Source of the DNA: SAR202 cluster bacterium
GTDB taxonomy: Bacteria > Chloroflexota > Dehalococcoidia > Lucifugimonadales > UBA3495
DNA length: 16,077 bases
Direction of reading: 5' to 3'
Assembly (NCBI GenBank): GCA_009392095.1
Contig: VFHF01000216.1
Span: 1-16,077 of the forward strand
Under the pieces are notes generated by a model. It made no database searches. It saw only the letters and a list, made by a program, of their open reading frames with translations, and was not told the origin of the DNA. Position 1 is the first letter of the stretch. Every line of letters starts with the position of its first letter. Positions 1 to 6,838 of the stretch are shown piece after piece. Position numbers and translations under genes: made by a program.

Positions 1-174
1 CTGGAAACAGAAAAGGCGATAGCCATTCCTCTGATTAGGGAAAACCCCTCCGTTGAGTGCCAGTTAGAGGCCGTCGGCGCGCTGTTGATCGATGATGAAT
101 CCGACGACCAGATCTGGGTCATCGACTGGGTGGACTCGGAGCTTGACCCGGCCGAGCAGGCCCATCCCGCTTAG
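1..174 (+). CDS. C-terminal fragment of an unknown protein
   Basis: Reading frame 1 is open from the left edge to a TAG stop at 172-174 and gives the last 57 residues of a protein that begins outside the window. The fragment is acidic, with several Asp/Glu pairs around residues 31-36 and 43-52, and shows a short hydrophobic and tryptophan-containing segment (IWVIDWVDSE). I do not recognise a family. It ends 31 bases before a strong terminator hairpin, which supports this being a true gene end. No function can be assigned from 57 residues. Confidence 0.6.
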   Translation: METEKAIAIPLIRENPSVECQLEAVGALLIDDESDDQIWVIDWVDSELDPAEQAHPA

Positions 175-205
175 TTTTAGCCTGGCCAAGGGCTCATAGA
201 TGAAA

Positions 206-234
206 AAAAGGCCGCGAATTAGACGCGGCCTTTT
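206..234. terminator. Bidirectional rho-independent terminator
   Basis: An 11-bp perfect stem (206-216 with 224-234) closes a 7-nt loop. The GC-rich core GGCCGCG/CGCGGCC is flanked by AAAA on the left and TTTT on the right, with further A residues to position 203. It therefore has a T tract when read from either strand. It lies between the stop of the plus-strand fragment at 174 and the stop of the minus-strand NHL gene at 260, so it can end both convergent transcripts. Confidence 0.9.
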
Positions 235-259
235 CTTTGGGGCTATTATATGTGCCGTG

Positions 260-1321
260 CTAGACCAATACCGGCTCCGAGTTCTTCCGGTATATCTGGA
301 AGCGGTGGCGGGTGGTGTCGGCTATTATCACTCGATTGTTCTGGCCCATTCTCACCGCGCATGGCGCCCACAGCACCCGCTCAGGAGTGAAGTTCCGGAT
401 GGAGTTGCGCTGCCTGATCATATCGGGATTGGACCTGAGCTTGGCGATGCCCATATTGGACAAGTGGCCGTCGCCGGTGAATTCAGTGATGAACCGGCCG
501 TCCGGCGTCAGCACCTGCACCCGGTTGTTCAACCAGTCTGCTATATAGATATCGCCGTCCTGGTCGACGCAGACGCCCGTGGGACGGTTGAATTGCCCAA
601 CCGGGGCATGGGAGTAGGTGATCCCGCCCTTGACCCGTGCGTTGTAGCAGTCGCCGCCAGTTCCCGGCGTTCCGAAGCTAGCCAACCATTTGCCGTCCGA
701 GGTAAATGACTGGACACGGTCGTTGCGCCAATCGGCGACAAAGATATTGTCGTCGCTGTCCAGGCACATTCCCCAGGGAAGGTTGAACTGCCCATCAGCA
801 GATCCGGCTGAGCCGAATTTTCCCAAGAACTTCCCGTCCAGACCGAACTTCTGGACACGGTTGTTACGGCTGTCCACGATGTAAAGGGTCTCATCTTTGC
901 CGATGGCGATGCCGGACGGCCGGTCAACGTCCCCGTCGCCGGACCCCTTGGTGCCCCAGTGGGTGATGTACTCCCCGTCCCTGTCGTACTTGGTGATCCG
1001 GTTCAGCCACTCGTCTGTGACGTAAACGTTGGTGTCCTTGTCGAGAGCGATGCCCGTGGGCCAGATGAATTGGCCTTTGCCCTCACCGTGTGAGCCGAAG
1101 GTGGAGATGTATTCCTCACCCTCTTCGTCCAGTTTCATGATGGTGAGGCGAGTGCCGTCGGGCCGGTCTTCACGGCCCCGGTTCACGATATAGGCGACTT
1201 CGTCAGATGTTAGGGCAAAGTCGACTGGATAACGCACCCCGGCGCCGACATGCTCGGCGCGTCCAGCCGTGGATTCATACGTGAAAGTCCGGTCGTTGAT
1301 GCCTAGGAATACACTTGCCAT
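260..1321 (-). CDS. NHL-repeat six-bladed beta-propeller protein (paralog 1)
   Basis: This 353-residue protein is made of NHL repeats. Clear blades lie at about residues 84-124, 130-171, 177-217 and 243-282, each with a P-x-G-(I/V)-x-(L/V)-D core and a D-x-x-N-x-R-(V/I)-Q strand. Degenerate blades at about 30-76 and 316-345 complete six. Residues 219-241 form an insertion before the fifth blade, and the linker 283-315 contains NPDMIRQR. The start at 1321 is preferred over one at 1336 because GGAAGG lies 7 nt upstream of it. No signal peptide or membrane segment is visible. NHL propellers usually bind proteins, ligands or RNA, or act as lyases or hydrolases; the substrate here is unknown. It is the last gene of the minus-strand series and is paralogous to the gene just upstream. 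Confidence 0.9.
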   Translation of the reverse strand: MASVFLGINDRTFTYESTAGRAEHVGAGVRYPVDFALTSDEVAYIVNRGREDRPDGTRLTIMKLDEEGEEYISTFGSHGEGKGQFIWPTGIALDKDTNVYVTDEWLNRITKYDRDGEYITHWGTKGSGDGDVDRPSGIAIGKDETLYIVDSRNNRVQKFGLDGKFLGKFGSAGSADGQFNLPWGMCLDSDDNIFVADWRNDRVQSFTSDGKWLASFGTPGTGGDCYNARVKGGITYSHAPVGQFNRPTGVCVDQDGDIYIADWLNNRVQVLTPDGRFITEFTGDGHLSNMGIAKLRSNPDMIRQRNSIRNFTPERVLWAPCAVRMGQNNRVIIADTTRHRFQIYRKNSEPVLV

Positions 1322-1328
1322 GAGCCTA

Positions 1329-1334
1329 CCTTCC
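1329..1334 (-). promoter_or_regulatory. Shine-Dalgarno site deciding the start at 1321
   Basis: GGAAGG on the minus strand, 7 nt before the ATG at 1321. The in-frame ATG at 1336 has no such site. Confidence 0.65.
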
Positions 1335-1352
1335 ATTTAACGAAATAGTATC

Positions 1353-1369
1353 CGGTAATCTTTTTACCG
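1353..1369. other. Small hairpin between the two NHL genes
   Basis: A 6-bp stem, CGGTAA with TTACCG, closes a 5-nt loop in the 55-bp gap between the NHL paralogs. There is no following T tract, so it is not a convincing terminator. It could be an RNA processing or stability element in the shared transcript. Confidence 0.4.
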
Positions 1370-1376
1370 TAGGTCA

Positions 1377-2432
1377 CTAGATAGTGCGAGAGGGGATCGC
1401 ATAGTCCTTGAGTTTGTTGTAGATCTGTATCCGTTGACGCTGAGTGTCGGCTACGAGCAGCCGCTGATTGGCTGTGTCGAAGACTAGGTCGGAGGGCATA
1501 TCGAACCGCCATTCAACCTGGGGGTTCGGCACTTCCCGGCGCCGTCTGACTGCGTCTGGGTTGGTTGCGACGGTCATCTTGGCCCAATGGGAAAGCTCAT
1601 AGGCGTCTCCACGCAAGGTGGTGATGAACCGGCCGTCGGGGCCAAACACCTGGACCCGGTTGTTGGACCAGTCGCATACGTAAACATCGCCGTCTGGGTC
1701 GACAGCCACTCCGGACGGGCGGCCCAGCTCGCCCCGGCCCGCACCTTCGCTACCGAATGACGCCACGAACTCGCCTTCCGGAGTGAATTTCTGCACCCGG
1801 TGGTTCATGTGGTCGGACACGTAGATGTACCCTTCAGAATCGGAGGCGATGCCCCATGGCGAGTCCAGTTGGCCCTCGCCGCTGCCCAACCCACCCCAGG
1901 CGGCCATGAGAACGCCGTCCTTGGTGAATTTCTGGACCCGGTGGTTGCGGGTGTCTGAGATGTAGAGGTCGTCATTGGCATCGATGAGGATGCCGGAAGG
2001 ACCGTCCAGTTCCCCCTCTTCAGCCCCCGACGTGCCCCAGCACTGCAAGAATTTCCCGTCGCCGTCGAAGATGGAAACCCGGTTCAGCCATTCGTCGGCG
2101 ACATAGACCGCTCCTTGACTGTCCACTGCAATTCCTGCCGGCCAGATAAACCGGCCGGGGTCCTCCCCGTATTTCCCAAACTCGGTTACGAGCTCTTCCT
2201 CGCCGGATATGCCACCGAAAATAACTTTGGTGACGCGGGTGCCTACGCCGGTCCGACTCCAGTGCACGTTGGGAATCATCTCGAAACCGCGGCTGATCAC
2301 GTAGGAGGCAGCGTCGGTCCCGACTCCAATGGCCACGGCCACCGGCATCCGGAACCCGGTGCCCGAGGCTGCCGACCGGCCGACAGCGTGGCTGAAGTCG
2401 TATACCCGGCCTGCTGCTATCTGTGTTTGCAT
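1377..2432 (-). CDS. NHL-repeat six-bladed beta-propeller protein (paralog 2)
   Basis: This 351-residue protein has the same layout as the neighbouring NHL protein. Blades lie at about residues 94-133, 140-180, 187-227 and 234-274, with degenerate first and last blades near 28-86 and 308-338. Stretches shared with the paralog include DEWLNR in the second blade, NNRVQV with DGRFIT in the fifth, NPD-x-(I/V)-R-x-R in the linker and the C-terminal (R/Q)IQIY-type strand. The linker 275-307 replaces a blade-to-blade turn and is kept in both copies. No signal peptide is visible. The ATG at 2432 has only a weak purine-rich site (GAGTAGAG). The gene starts 35 bp after the DUF1501 stop and is probably co-transcribed with it. 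Ligand and partner are unknown. Confidence 0.9.
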   Translation of the reverse strand: MQTQIAAGRVYDFSHAVGRSAASGTGFRMPVAVAIGVGTDAASYVISRGFEMIPNVHWSRTGVGTRVTKVIFGGISGEEELVTEFGKYGEDPGRFIWPAGIAVDSQGAVYVADEWLNRVSIFDGDGKFLQCWGTSGAEEGELDGPSGILIDANDDLYISDTRNHRVQKFTKDGVLMAAWGGLGSGEGQLDSPWGIASDSEGYIYVSDHMNHRVQKFTPEGEFVASFGSEGAGRGELGRPSGVAVDPDGDVYVCDWSNNRVQVFGPDGRFITTLRGDAYELSHWAKMTVATNPDAVRRRREVPNPQVEWRFDMPSDLVFDTANQRLLVADTQRQRIQIYNKLKDYAIPSRTI

Positions 2433-2467
2433 ATCTCTACTCTTGCGTTGACGACAACTATGCCAGG

Positions 2468-3595
2468 TTAGATAAATCTGGGCGCCTCGAAGTTTCCTTT
2501 GACGATTGGCTTGGCGTCCAGGCCCAGCCAGTCTTCCAGCACGGTGGTGTAGAGGCCGCGGAAATCCATGTTGGGGACCAGGTCGCCCTGTTGGAGGTCT
2601 TCTGACTTTCTCGATGGGTACTCGCCGTACTGTCCGCCCTTGATGGCGTCGCCGATAACGAATGCGGCCCCGGCGGCCCCGTGGTCGGTGCCTGAGCCAT
2701 TGTCACGGACGCGCCGGCCAAATTCGGAGAACAGCAGCATGATTACATTGTCGGCGGAGTCGTGCTCCCGGAGATCGGCGAAAAAGTCGGTGATGGCTTG
2801 GGAAACATCGCTCCAGAGCGTAGCGTGCATGCCCGCTTGGTTGGCGTGGCTGTCGAAGCTGCCGTGGTCGCAATAGAAGATTCGGGTCCCTAGGCCCGCC
2901 AGATGGACCTGTGCGATTCCGCGCAGCTTCTGGGCGATGGTCGTTTCTGCGTACTCGATGCTGGAGGAGTAGTTCTCAGGGGCAACCTTCAGGATGTCAG
3001 CGCCCTTCATGGCTTCCAATCCCGTTTGACCCAGGTATTCAGTCACGACGTCGTTGCCCATTTCGGGAGCGTACATGCGGGAGAAACGGTCTAGAATCTG
3101 CTCTCGCTGCTTCTCACCGGAGATACCGGTCAACAGGCCGTAGGACTCCAGGTCGTCCACGCAGGCGACAGGTACACCAGGTAGGACCAAGGCCCGGAAC
3201 AGGCTGGGGCCGAAACTGACGGTGGTGATGATGTTTTCTTTTCTTGGGTCTAGGTCTCTGGTGGCCAGCCCCAGCCAGCCCTCAGTGCCCAGGGTCTCTG
3301 GCTCGCAGGTGTGCCAGATGTCCATGGAGCGGAAGTGAGATCGGGGCGAGTCTGGATAGCCAACGCCGTGGATGATGGCCATATTGCCCTGGTCGTACAT
3401 GCCCTTCAACGGCCCCATGGCCGAGTTTAGCCCCAGTCCGCCGTCGATGGGCAGGACCTGATCCTCAGCAAATCCTACCACCGGGCGGGCGTCCCGGTAC
3501 AACCCATCGCCATAGGGGACGACGGTGTTTAAGTAGTCATTGCCGCCGGAAAGCTGAAGAACCACCAAGACCGGGTCTTTCTTATTGGTAGCCAT
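2468..3595 (-). CDS. DUF1501 family protein
   Basis: This 375-residue protein carries the hallmarks of the DUF1501 family, which is related to the alkaline-phosphatase/sulfatase fold. They are LSGGNDYLNTVVPYGD at 15-30, HFRSMDIWHT at 87-96, FDSHANQ at 247-253, FSEFGRR at 289-295, GTDHGAAG at 302-309 and a C-terminal DFRGLYTTVLEDWLG at 344-358. Known members mostly carry a twin-arginine signal. Here the protein begins directly at the first strand, and the 24-residue extension from an ATG at 3667 has no hydrophobic core. The start at 3595 has GGAGA 5 nt upstream. It follows the DUF1800 gene by 22 bp, matching the widely seen DUF1800-DUF1501 pairing. The biochemical role of the pair is not established. 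Confidence 0.92.
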   Translation of the reverse strand: MATNKKDPVLVVLQLSGGNDYLNTVVPYGDGLYRDARPVVGFAEDQVLPIDGGLGLNSAMGPLKGMYDQGNMAIIHGVGYPDSPRSHFRSMDIWHTCEPETLGTEGWLGLATRDLDPRKENIITTVSFGPSLFRALVLPGVPVACVDDLESYGLLTGISGEKQREQILDRFSRMYAPEMGNDVVTEYLGQTGLEAMKGADILKVAPENYSSSIEYAETTIAQKLRGIAQVHLAGLGTRIFYCDHGSFDSHANQAGMHATLWSDVSQAITDFFADLREHDSADNVIMLLFSEFGRRVRDNGSGTDHGAAGAAFVIGDAIKGGQYGEYPSRKSEDLQQGDLVPNMDFRGLYTTVLEDWLGLDAKPIVKGNFEAPRFI

Positions 3596-3600
3596 GATTT

Positions 3601-3605
3601 TCTCC
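3601..3605 (-). promoter_or_regulatory. Shine-Dalgarno site deciding the start at 3595
   Basis: GGAGA on the minus strand, 5 nt before the ATG at 3595. It selects this start over the longer reading frame that would overlap the DUF1800 gene. Confidence 0.65.
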
Positions 3606-3617
3606 GATTGGCGAGGA

Positions 3618-5036
3618 TTAGGAGTACTGGAATTCCTTGACCGACGCAATGAGCTGAAGCAGCTCACCGACTCTTGCAGTCGAGGCTGCGACGTCTTTTT
3701 CCGTGTCCCATTTCAACTCGCCGCCTTGGGCCGAGTGTTCCACCAATTGTTCGTGGGTGGCTGCGCCGGCCTTGATTGGCCCGACCAGCTCCAAACAACG
3801 GTCGACCAGTTCCTCAGGCCCCAGGTTGCCCTGCGCCTGAAGGCGGCCCACTATCCGTTGGACTCCGGGCCGGCTGATGTCGCCTAGCATGTCGGCCACG
3901 AAGTTGATCCGCTTCATCAATGAACCGCTATTGATCCATTCCACGCCGGTGTGCCAACCCTCCACGCTGGGCGGATTGAGCAATTCCTGCCCCATGTAAC
4001 CGGTCTGTTTGGATAGGTCTCCGATCCCAGGAGGGGGTAGTTTGTCCTGGCCAACCAGCCGCAGGGTGCCAACCACCACTTCGGCTGGGCTCTTTATCTT
4101 GGTGAAGCGGGCGTCCTTGAAAAAGTCCGAGAGAAATAAGACCCGCAAAACCGACCGGATATTGTAATTGGACTCGGTGAAGGTCTTGGCCAAGGTCTCA
4201 ATGGCCTTGGGGTCTTTAGGCGGGGTCACCGACCACGCAGGAACCTGGGGCTCATCGGCCACGAAGAAGTTATAGAGGTGCCGGGCGATGAACTCGGCGG
4301 TGGCCGGCTGTTGGCAGATGATGTCGATGATGTCTTCGCCGTTGAAGTTGCCGGTCTGCCCCAAGAATGTCTTTTCACCGTGGTCGTGGTCCTCTTCCTG
4401 GTATTCGAAGTCCCAGTCGAACCGGCTGTAGTAGTTCCGGGGCGGCACGGTGCCGATGGTCCAACCGGTGAATGCCCTGGAGCATTCGAAAACGTCGGTC
4501 TCGGTGTAGTTGCCCACACCCATGCTGAAGAGTTCCAGCAGTTCTCGTCCCCAGTTCTCGTTCACTCCTGATTCGTGGTTGTCGCAGTTATCCAGCCAGT
4601 AGATCATAGCCGGGTTCTGGGCCAAGGCTACCAGCATGTCGCGGTAGTTGCCCATGCCCTTCTCCCGGAACATGTCTATTTGGGCGATCAATTCATGCCA
4701 ATGATCCACCTTGGACTGGCCGGTGGCGAAGATCTGGTGCCAAAAGAGGACCATCTTCTCTTCCAGAGGAAGCTCAGTGTGCATCATGTCGTATAGCCAG
4801 GCTGAACCCCCCATGCCCGGAGAGGTGACCGGACGGCGGAAGCCTGGGTGGTAGCGGAGGAAATGCTGCCGGTCGGCCCGCTGCCCTTCGGGATTCAGCA
4901 GTTCATCGACAGTGGCTTCATAACCAACGGCGGCGCGTCGCTCCAACTCATCCCGGTCGGCACCAAACCCCGCGCGCCGCATCAGATGGGCCATCAATTC
5001 GATGCTTTCTTGGTCTACTTTGCTTTGAACGGCCAT
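3618..5036 (-). CDS. DUF1800 family protein
   Basis: This 472-residue protein matches the DUF1800 family along its length. HLMRRAGFG at 17-25 is the usual opening. It is followed by MVLFWHQIFATGQSK at 95-109, NPAMIYWLDN at 141-150, GRELLELFSMGVGNYTE at 163-179, AFTGWTI at 188-194, and NPPSVEGWHTGVEWIN at 354-369. The start at 5036 has GGAG 8 nt upstream and leaves the family's usual N-terminus. The longer frame from 5084 adds 16 residues without a ribosome site. No signal peptide is visible. DUF1800 genes are typically found next to DUF1501 genes in many phyla, as here. The molecular function is unknown, and an export-linked or surface role often assumed for the pair is not supported by these N-termini. 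Confidence 0.92.
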   Translation of the reverse strand: MAVQSKVDQESIELMAHLMRRAGFGADRDELERRAAVGYEATVDELLNPEGQRADRQHFLRYHPGFRRPVTSPGMGGSAWLYDMMHTELPLEEKMVLFWHQIFATGQSKVDHWHELIAQIDMFREKGMGNYRDMLVALAQNPAMIYWLDNCDNHESGVNENWGRELLELFSMGVGNYTETDVFECSRAFTGWTIGTVPPRNYYSRFDWDFEYQEEDHDHGEKTFLGQTGNFNGEDIIDIICQQPATAEFIARHLYNFFVADEPQVPAWSVTPPKDPKAIETLAKTFTESNYNIRSVLRVLFLSDFFKDARFTKIKSPAEVVVGTLRLVGQDKLPPPGIGDLSKQTGYMGQELLNPPSVEGWHTGVEWINSGSLMKRINFVADMLGDISRPGVQRIVGRLQAQGNLGPEELVDRCLELVGPIKAGAATHEQLVEHSAQGGELKWDTEKDVAASTARVGELLQLIASVKEFQYS

Positions 5037-5044
5037 CGCATTAA

Positions 5045-5048
5045 CTCC
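5045..5048 (-). promoter_or_regulatory. Shine-Dalgarno site deciding the start at 5036
   Basis: GGAG on the minus strand, 8 nt before the ATG at 5036. Confidence 0.6.
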
Positions 5049-5195
5049 GAAACAAGAATGCTTCCCGAAAACCGCCGATTCCATTCATCTAAACCGTATT
5101 TTCGCCAGATTAACTTATATAGTACAAAACTTGACGCTCATTTTCTCGGCCTACAAGCGTCGTGTCAAGCTTATTTGGCTGCCGACCAGGGTCGG

Positions 5196-5978
5196 CTAGA
5201 GTCCGGCCTGCCCTGCCGCTTTGCGCATGGTGTCCAGATAGGCGTTGCTGGAGGTTTGGATCAGGGTCTGCACCGTGCCATGGAAGTATTGCACGCCCAG
5301 GTCCAGGAACTTCGGCACCAGGTTGTCGGGGCAGCTTACCCCGGCGACCTTTCCGGCCTTGCGTATGATCTCCACTCCCCGTTCCATGACCTCTTGGACC
5401 TCAGGATGCGTCTGCTGGCCCACGTAGCCCATGGACTGAGATAAATCGCCCGACCCAATGAAGAATACGTCCACGCTTTCCACCTGGACCATGGACTCCA
5501 GGTTTTCGATGGCCTCCACCTCTTCTAGCATCAGGCAGACCAGGGTGTTTTTATTGGCCTCTTCCGCGTAATCGGCCGTTGAGCCGGAAAATCCGAACCC
5601 GGCGGGGCGGCCACGGCTGAAGATCCCTCGTGTGCCCAGAGGGTAATATTTGACCGCTTCGACGGCGTTCTTAGCCTCTTCGGCGGTGTTCACGTGGGGG
5701 ACTTGGACGCCCCAGGCGCCGCGGTCAAGGAAGGGGCAGATGAACTCCAACTCGTTGCCGATAGGGCGAACGATGGGCGCCATGCCCGTCAGCTCGGCAG
5801 CGCGGATCATATCTTCAGAGTTGTCCACTGTGATGGACCCGTGTTCGTTGTCTATCAAGATCCAGTCGTACCCCAGGCACCCGAGCATCTCAACCACCGT
5901 GGCCGAAGGAAATGTGATCATGGTGCCGAAAACTGCCTTGCCGTCGTTCAATTTCTGTTTTAAGGTATTTTCCCGCAT
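5196..5978 (-). CDS. HpcH/HpaI class II aldolase (2-oxo-3-deoxy acid aldolase type)
   Basis: This 260-residue protein has the length and motifs of HpcH/HpaI metal-dependent pyruvate aldolases, such as 4-hydroxy-2-oxoheptanedioate and 2-dehydro-3-deoxyglucarate aldolase. These cleave 2-oxo-4-hydroxy acids to pyruvate and an aldehyde. The catalytic His is H46 in DNEHG, the substrate-binding Arg is R71 in IVRP, and the metal ligands are E152 in LEEVEAIENL and D178 in GSGDLSQSMG. The phosphate/carboxylate loop reads YYPLGTRG at 111-118. Relative to the well-known HpaI numbering, each of these residues is shifted by only 1-3 positions. The exact substrate cannot be told from sequence. The start at 5978 is the first Met of the fold. 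The gene is 159 bp upstream of the DUF1800 gene on the same strand. Confidence 0.92.
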   Translation of the reverse strand: MRENTLKQKLNDGKAVFGTMITFPSATVVEMLGCLGYDWILIDNEHGSITVDNSEDMIRAAELTGMAPIVRPIGNELEFICPFLDRGAWGVQVPHVNTAEEAKNAVEAVKYYPLGTRGIFSRGRPAGFGFSGSTADYAEEANKNTLVCLMLEEVEAIENLESMVQVESVDVFFIGSGDLSQSMGYVGQQTHPEVQEVMERGVEIIRKAGKVAGVSCPDNLVPKFLDLGVQYFHGTVQTLIQTSSNAYLDTMRKAAGQAGL

Positions 5979-6006
5979 ATGGACTCTCCGATCGATAACG
6001 CTTTAA

Positions 6007-6058
6007 AAGGGCGCCCGATTTTGCCTGGAGTATACTACGCCTCACACCTAAGGGCGCC
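6007..6058. repeat. Pair of AAGGGCGCC direct repeats flanking a promoter
   Basis: AAGGGCGCC occurs at 6007-6015 and again at 6050-6058. The copies are exactly 43 bp apart, about four helical turns, and each is followed within 1 nt by GAT. The core GGCGCC is itself palindromic. The repeats lie either side of the minus-strand TATACT box at 6029-6034, so they could be operator half-sites. This is inference from spacing only. Confidence 0.4.
6027..6040 (-). promoter_or_regulatory. Candidate -10 region upstream of the aldolase gene
   Basis: On the minus strand this reads GCGTAGTATACTCC and contains TATACT (5 of 6 matches to TATAAT) at 6034-6029, about 50 nt before the aldolase start at 5978. The same 14 bases recur at 7766-7779 upstream of the methyltransferase gene. 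No good -35 hexamer is seen 16-18 nt upstream, so recognition may depend on an activator or a different sigma factor. Confidence 0.45.
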
Positions 6059-6122
6059 GATATAGATGTGAGTTGGACTTCTGCGGCGTCAATTCAATAA
6101 CCGGACGGACAATAGTCGAAAT

Positions 6123-6806
6123 ATGGCTGAATCTGATTCAGAGTTGAGGCAGGGTGGCGGTGGGCCTGAGATCGGCGAATCTCAGATGCCTTTGATTCTT
6201 TCTTTCGTTGCCGACTGGCCTAACATCGTCACCCTGGTTGGGTTATGCTGCGGCGTGCTGGCGATTTTCTTCGCCCTGCACCAGAATTACCCGGCAGCGA
6301 TCATCTCGATCCTTTGGGCAGTCACCTTCGACTGGTATGACGGCGTGGTCGCCCGCGCCTTGCCGGACAGAAGCGCGCAACACCGGTCGATCGGCGCCCA
6401 CATGGACTCACTCGTGGATCTGGTAACTTCGGCTGTGGGCCCGGCCATCCTTTTGCTCAGCATCACGGATTTCAGCGCTTGGGCTTATCCGGGGGCATTG
6501 GCGATCATCATGGCGGGAGTGCTCCGTCTGGCCTATTTCGATGTCTTTGGCGTGGACAGCAACGGCACCTATGCGGGGATAACGATAGACAACTCACCAA
6601 TCGTGGTTTCGATGGTCTTCTTTCTGGAGAGTTTCATCAATCACAACGGATTCGTGGCGATCTTGTACACGGTCATCGTGGTCATGGCGTTCTTACATGT
6701 AGCGCCGTTCCGAACACCAAAAGTGGGTAACGTCTTCTACTATATATTCACGGGGTACGTGGTCGCGGCGACCGGTGGATATGCGTATATCCTGGCAACT
6801 CAATAA
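6123..6806 (+). CDS. CDP-alcohol phosphatidyltransferase family membrane protein (PssA-like)
   Basis: This 227-residue integral membrane enzyme carries the CDP-alcohol phosphotransferase signature. D70 and D73 are followed by G74, A77-R78, G91, D95 and D99, in the order DxxDGxxAR...GxxxDxxxD. Six or so hydrophobic segments are visible, the first near 33-52 (PNIVTLVGLCCGVLAIFF) and the last near 204-224. The region GAHMDSLVDLVTSAVGPA resembles phosphatidylserine synthase. The expected reaction is displacement of CMP from CDP-diacylglycerol by a small alcohol at the membrane; serine is a guess. There are 12 residues between AR and G, where the usual number is 8-9. The ATG at 6123 has no clear ribosome site. 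The gene converges with the methyltransferase gene across 32 bp. Confidence 0.85.
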   Translation: MAESDSELRQGGGGPEIGESQMPLILSFVADWPNIVTLVGLCCGVLAIFFALHQNYPAAIISILWAVTFDWYDGVVARALPDRSAQHRSIGAHMDSLVDLVTSAVGPAILLLSITDFSAWAYPGALAIIMAGVLRLAYFDVFGVDSNGTYAGITIDNSPIVVSMVFFLESFINHNGFVAILYTVIVVMAFLHVAPFRTPKVGNVFYYIFTGYVVAATGGYAYILATQ

Positions 6807-6838
6807 CCGGAGTGGATCGAGTATTGGCGGTCCGGATT

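Noticed and set aside
200..709. 169-codon plus-strand open frame overlapping the first NHL gene
   Set aside because: It is antisense to a clear NHL-repeat gene and begins inside the terminator hairpin. Its product shows no domain.
5111..5160. Promoter between the aldolase and DUF1800 genes
   Set aside because: There is an AT-rich TATATAAG on the minus strand, but no -35 hexamer at proper spacing. It was left out, although an internal promoter there is possible.
6807..6835. Terminator between the convergent phosphatidyltransferase and methyltransferase genes
   Set aside because: CCGGA can pair with TCCGG, but the stem is only 5 bp with a 19-nt loop and no T tract.
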